Of a DNA stretch of 9,093 bases, positions 6,749 through 9,093 are shown piece after piece. The DNA is from an uncultured Planctomycetaceae bacterium (lineage in GTDB: Bacteria; Planctomycetota; Planctomycetia; Pirellulales; Pirellulaceae), in NCBI GenBank assembly GCA_937967755.1, contig CALBTA010000692.1, forward strand, positions 1-9,093, written 5' to 3'. The notes beneath the pieces are model-generated. The model was not told the origin of the DNA. It did not search any database and was given only the letters and a program-made list of their open reading frames with translations. Each line of letters opens with the position of its first letter. Position 1 is the first letter of the stretch. Both the position numbers and the translations under genes were made by a program.

Positions 6749-6798
6749 CGGGCACTCTTGCCCGGCAACACACGGACAAGAGTGCCCGTGCTACTCTT
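6749..6798 (+). terminator. Hairpin behind the large lipoprotein gene, probable terminator or dispersed repeat
   Basis: CGGGCACTCTTGCCCG (6749-6764) pairs with CGGACAAGAGTGCCCG (6773-6788) with one mismatch in 16, around an 8-base loop; the outer 12 pairs are perfect. It begins 12 bases after the stop codon and is followed by TGCTACTCTTTTC, a modest T-run. That fits an intrinsic terminator. The tail CCGTGCTAC also occurs in the hairpin at 8313-8379, so it may be a member of a genome-wide palindromic repeat family that also ends transcription. Confidence 0.55.
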
Positions 6799-6816
6799 TT
6801 CAAGCCGACTGAATCA

Positions 6817-6845
6817 TTGAGCGATTCCAATCGCCGGGCTAAGAT
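6817..6845 (+). promoter_or_regulatory. Candidate promoter of the DUF1559 gene with an internal palindrome
   Basis: TTGAGC (6817-6822) and TAAGAT (6840-6845) are each four of six matches to sigma-70 boxes and lie 17 bases apart. Transcription would start near 6852, giving a leader of about 30 bases. Overlapping the -35 box and filling the spacer is GCGATTCCAATCGC (6821-6834), a palindrome of 6-base arms around CC, placed where a repressor operator would be. AGGG at 6871-6874 is a possible ribosome binding site six bases before GTG 6881. Confidence 0.35.
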
Positions 6846-6880
6846 AGATTTTTCGATTTCGTTATTTTTCAGGGCCAGAA

Positions 6881-7837
6881 GTGAACGTGCACTCAACAGG
6901 TTTTCAGTCCCAGCGCCCCACCAACAGTCGTTGCGGATTCACGCTCGTCGAGTTATTGGTCGTGATCGCCATCATCGGCATTCTCGTGGCGCTGTTATTG
7001 CCCGCGGTGCAAAGCGCCCGCGAAGCGGCCCGGCGGATGCAATGCCAGAACAACTTAAAGCAAATCGGATTGGCGCTGCACAACTACGAAGTCGCCAATA
7101 AAAGCTTCCCGCCCGGTTCGTACTGGTACGGCACGAATTACGATGCCTACCGCGGTTCGATTCTGGTGCTGTTGCTGCCCCACATGGAACAGCAGAACCT
7201 TTTCGACCAGTTCGATTACACCGTGCGGATTGACGATCAGACCTTCCCCGATACGACGCTGCTCGGCTCCACGATCATTCCAACGTACGTCTGCCCCAGC
7301 GACAACAACAAAGGCTTGCTCAACGGGCGGGCGATTCACAACTATGCCGCCAGCAATGGTCCGACGGCCCACATCAACAACCCGTCTTGCAGTTGCAGCA
7401 CAGGGGCTAGCTGGAACACGTACGCCCTGTCGCCGTACGAGAACCCCAACGATTTCGCCGGCCCGTTTTACCGCCGGGACAACCCGACAACGATTACCGA
7501 TTGCCGCGACGGGCTTTCCAACACGATTTATTTTGGCGAAGTGCGGCGCGACTGCTCGAACCACACGCAACAAGGTTGGGTACGCAGCAACAACGGCAAC
7601 GGGTTGGTCTCCACACAAGTGCCGATTAATACCGATACCTGCGACGTCAACGCCACCGACCCTTGCCGGAAACCGTGCAATTGGAGCAGTGAACTGGCGT
7701 TCAAGTCCGCGCACCCCGGCGGCGCGTTGTTCCTGTTCGGCGACGGGTCGGTTCACTTCTTCAGCGAATCGATTGACCATTGGAATTACCAGTACCTCGG
7801 CGCCAAGGCCGATGGTGAGGTGGCGACGCTGCCATGA
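6881..7837 (+). CDS. DUF1559 protein with type IV pilin-like N-terminal methylation motif
   Basis: A 318-residue pseudopilin-like surface protein of the DUF1559 family, which is greatly expanded in planctomycetes and has no settled function. Residues 1-19 are a short leader ending in Gly19. F20-T-L-V-E24 follows with a hydrophobic helix (LLVVIAIIGILVALLLPAV), matching the prepilin peptidase site and the glutamate at mature position +5. QNNLKQIGLALHNYE (about 55-69) and VCPSDN are family landmarks. The C-terminal SAHPGGALFLFGDGSVHFF (about 274-292) is the usual DUF1559 ending. The mature part has nine cysteines, including CSC and a CDVNATDPCRKPC cluster, so disulfides are plausible. The GTG at 6881 is preferred over GTG 6887 because of ribosome-binding-site spacing. 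It overlaps the next gene in ATGA, implying coupled translation. Confidence 0.93.
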   Translation: MNVHSTGFQSQRPTNSRCGFTLVELLVVIAIIGILVALLLPAVQSAREAARRMQCQNNLKQIGLALHNYEVANKSFPPGSYWYGTNYDAYRGSILVLLLPHMEQQNLFDQFDYTVRIDDQTFPDTTLLGSTIIPTYVCPSDNNKGLLNGRAIHNYAASNGPTAHINNPSCSCSTGASWNTYALSPYENPNDFAGPFYRRDNPTTITDCRDGLSNTIYFGEVRRDCSNHTQQGWVRSNNGNGLVSTQVPINTDTCDVNATDPCRKPCNWSSELAFKSAHPGGALFLFGDGSVHFFSESIDHWNYQYLGAKADGEVATLP

Positions 7838-8313
7838 TGGTGTTTTCCACGTCCTTTGATCCTCGACTTCCCCGCTTCGCTTTGATGCTGGCGTTCGCCG
7901 CCAGCCTTGCGCTGTTGGCCGGCTGCGGACCCAAACGGCCGGAGACGATGTACGTCGAGGGAATCGTCACGCTCGATGGGAAACCGGTCGAAAACGCTGC
8001 CGTGATGTTTTCGCCTGCCGAAGGCCGCCCGGCGAGCGGGTCGACCGATGCTCAAGGCCGCTTCGAACTGCAAACATTCGAACCGCGCGATGGGGCCGTT
8101 CCCGGTAGCCACAAAGTGACCGTCACCCTGAACGAAGTTTCCGGCGTGATGCCCGACCCGGATGGGCTAAGCGGCGAAATTGCCCCGGGCGGATTCCAAG
8201 TCAAATGGATCGTGCCCGAAAAGTATTCCAACCCCGATAGCTCCGGCCTGACTGTCGAAGTCGATCGTTCGCTTGATTTGCCGGTGAAGCTAGAACTTTC
8301 GACCGGCCCATAG
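7834..8313 (+). CDS. Small lipoprotein with carboxypeptidase-regulatory-like domain, DUF1559 partner
   Basis: A 159-residue predicted lipoprotein. The signal peptide holds the hydrophobic run FALMLAFAASLALLAGC, with lipobox LAGC and Cys31. One transthyretin/carboxypeptidase-regulatory-like beta-sandwich follows: VEGIVTLDGKPVENAAVMF (about 41-59), then GSTDAQGRFELQTF, then GSHKVTVT, and finally VPEKYSNPDSSGLTVEV. This set of motifs is typical of the small lipoproteins found directly behind DUF1559 genes in planctomycetes, where both proteins are presumed to be surface-located; joint function is inference. The start ATG 7834 overlaps the TGA of the DUF1559 gene (ATGA), and a second in-frame ATG follows at 7837; a GAGG at 7817-7820 is far away, so re-initiation is likely. 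The TAG stop is the first part of the downstream palindrome. Confidence 0.9.
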   Translation: MMVFSTSFDPRLPRFALMLAFAASLALLAGCGPKRPETMYVEGIVTLDGKPVENAAVMFSPAEGRPASGSTDAQGRFELQTFEPRDGAVPGSHKVTVTLNEVSGVMPDPDGLSGEIAPGGFQVKWIVPEKYSNPDSSGLTVEVDRSLDLPVKLELSTGP

Positions 8314-8379
8314 AGCCTATCCGAAAACCTCGGCACGGATTGGCGATCCGTGCTACTTCCGAGTTTTTCGTATAGGCTC
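8313..8379. terminator. Long imperfect palindrome between convergent genes
   Basis: Twenty-six base pairs form one hairpin: GAGCCTAT (8313-8320) with 8372-8379, CGAAAA (8322-8327) with 8365-8370, CCTCGG-type pairing 8329-8333 with 8359-8363, and CACGGAT (8334-8340) with ATCCGTG (8346-8352). There are two single mismatches and a 6-base bulge on the right arm. It occupies nearly all the space between the lipoprotein stop and the uvrA stop, so a two-way terminator is the simplest reading. The A and T runs lie inside the arms rather than after the stem, which is unlike a standard intrinsic terminator and more like a repeated element. Confidence 0.55.
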
Positions 8380-8383
8380 AGTC

Positions 8384-9093
8384 TTAACGGGCAAATACCT
8401 CGCGCAAGAATCTTCCCGTGTGGCTAGCTTCGATCAGTGCGACCTCTTCCGGCGTTCCTTCCGCGATGATCTGGCCGCCGGCTGAACCGCCTTCGGGGCC
8501 GAGGTCGATGATCCAATCGGCCGACTTGATCACATCCAAATTGTGCTCGATCACGATCACCGTGTTGCCTTTGTCGACCAGCTGCTGCAACACATCCAGC
8601 AGGCGGCGGATGTCGGCGAAGTGCAACCCGGTTGTCGGTTCGTCGAGCAGATAGAGCGTGTTGCCGGTTTCGCTCTTGGCCAGTTCGGTTGCCAACTTCA
8701 CCCGCTGGGCTTCGCCGCCGGAAAGTGTGTTCGACGCCTGGCCGAGAGCCAGGTAGCCAAGCCCGACAGCACACAAGCTTTCCAACGAGCGATGAATTTG
8801 CGTGAAGTTGACGAAAAACTCGGCCGCATCGGCAATCGACATTTCCAACACATCGCTGATTGAGTTATCTCGATACCGAACCGACAACGTTTGCGAATTG
8901 AACCGCCGGCCTTGGCAAACAGGACAGCGAACGTACAGATCGGGCAGAAAGTTCATTTCAATCTTTTGCTGCCCCTGGCCGCCGCACGCATCGCACCGCC
9001 CGTCCTTGTTGTTGAAACTGAACCGCCCGACGCCGAAGCCCAACTGCTTCGCCCCGCGCGTTCCGGCGAAGACCTTGCGCACTTCGTCGAAAA
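8384..9093 (-). CDS. uvrA: Excinuclease ABC subunit UvrA, C-terminal part
   Basis: The last 235 codons of UvrA, the DNA-damage sensor ATPase that loads UvrB in nucleotide-excision repair. The frame is open through the right edge ([11 protein letters not shown] at the margin), so the start is outside; the GTG at 9082 is internal. The second zinc module is intact: CDAC (8984-8995) and CPVC (8915-8926) with [11 protein letters not shown] between. The second ATPase shows the signature LSGGEAQR (8703-8726), Walker B and following [12 protein letters not shown] (8621-8656), and the switch histidine in [14 protein letters not shown] with IDLGPEGG after it. The matching Walker A lies upstream of the window. 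The end, [13 protein letters not shown], is the normal UvrA C-terminus. It is convergent with the lipoprotein gene. Confidence 0.97.
   Translation of the reverse strand, partial: FDEVRKVFAGTRGAKQLGFGVGRFSFNNKDGRCDACGGQGQQKIEMNFLPDLYVRCPVCQGRRFNSQTLSVRYRDNSISDVLEMSIADAAEFFVNFTQIHRSLESLCAVGLGYLALGQASNTLSGGEAQRVKLATELAKSETGNTLYLLDEPTTGLHFADIRRLLDVLQQLVDKGNTVIVIEHNLDVIKSADWIIDLGPEGGSAGGQIIAEGTPEEVALIEASHTGRFLREVFAR

Noticed and set aside
8543..8863. 106-codon plus-strand frame across uvrA
   Set aside because: Shadow of the strongly conserved uvrA coding sequence on the opposite strand.

Overview
The window looks like a piece of a planctomycete chromosome, most likely from the Pirellulales or a close relative. 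The main reasons are a DUF1559 protein with a type IV pilin-like N-terminus coupled to a small lipoprotein with a carboxypeptidase-regulatory-like fold, a very large exported VCBS/ASPIC-UnbV (CRTAC1-type) lipoprotein, moderately high GC, and intergenic spaces filled with dispersed palindromic repeats. This assignment rests on recognising protein families and has not been checked by a database search.

Layout, left to right: the 3' end of mfd (transcription-repair coupling factor, + strand, 1-605); a 340-base non-coding gap holding a promoter-like TATACT motif, a short tandem repeat and two dispersed repeat families; a secreted SurA-like parvulin peptidyl-prolyl isomerase (946-2274, +); a small CYTH-domain protein with an apparently leaderless promoter (2345-2875, +); a 1256-residue lipoprotein made of two fused seven-repeat propeller units, each ending in an ASPIC/UnbV domain (2966-6736, +); a strong hairpin and a candidate promoter with an internal palindrome; a DUF1559 gene (6881-7837, +) overlapping by four bases a small lipoprotein gene (7834-8313, +); a 67-base imperfect palindrome between convergent genes; and the 3' end of uvrA on the minus strand (8384 to beyond the right edge).

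The genes do not form one pathway. Three groups can be separated: DNA repair (Mfd and UvrA, which act together in transcription-coupled nucleotide-excision repair, though here they lie about 8 kb apart in opposite orientation); cell-envelope and export functions (parvulin chaperone, propeller lipoprotein, DUF1559 protein, small lipoprotein); and one probable phosphate-ligand enzyme (CYTH). I found no CRISPR array, tRNA, rRNA, insertion sequence, phage gene or recognisable defence system, and no convincing evidence of an undescribed system. The least ordinary signals are the leaderless extended -10 promoter with a near copy behind mfd, the repeat hairpin lying against the ribosome binding site of the parvulin gene, the palindrome inside the DUF1559 promoter, and the two intergenic hairpins that share the tail CCGTGCTAC.
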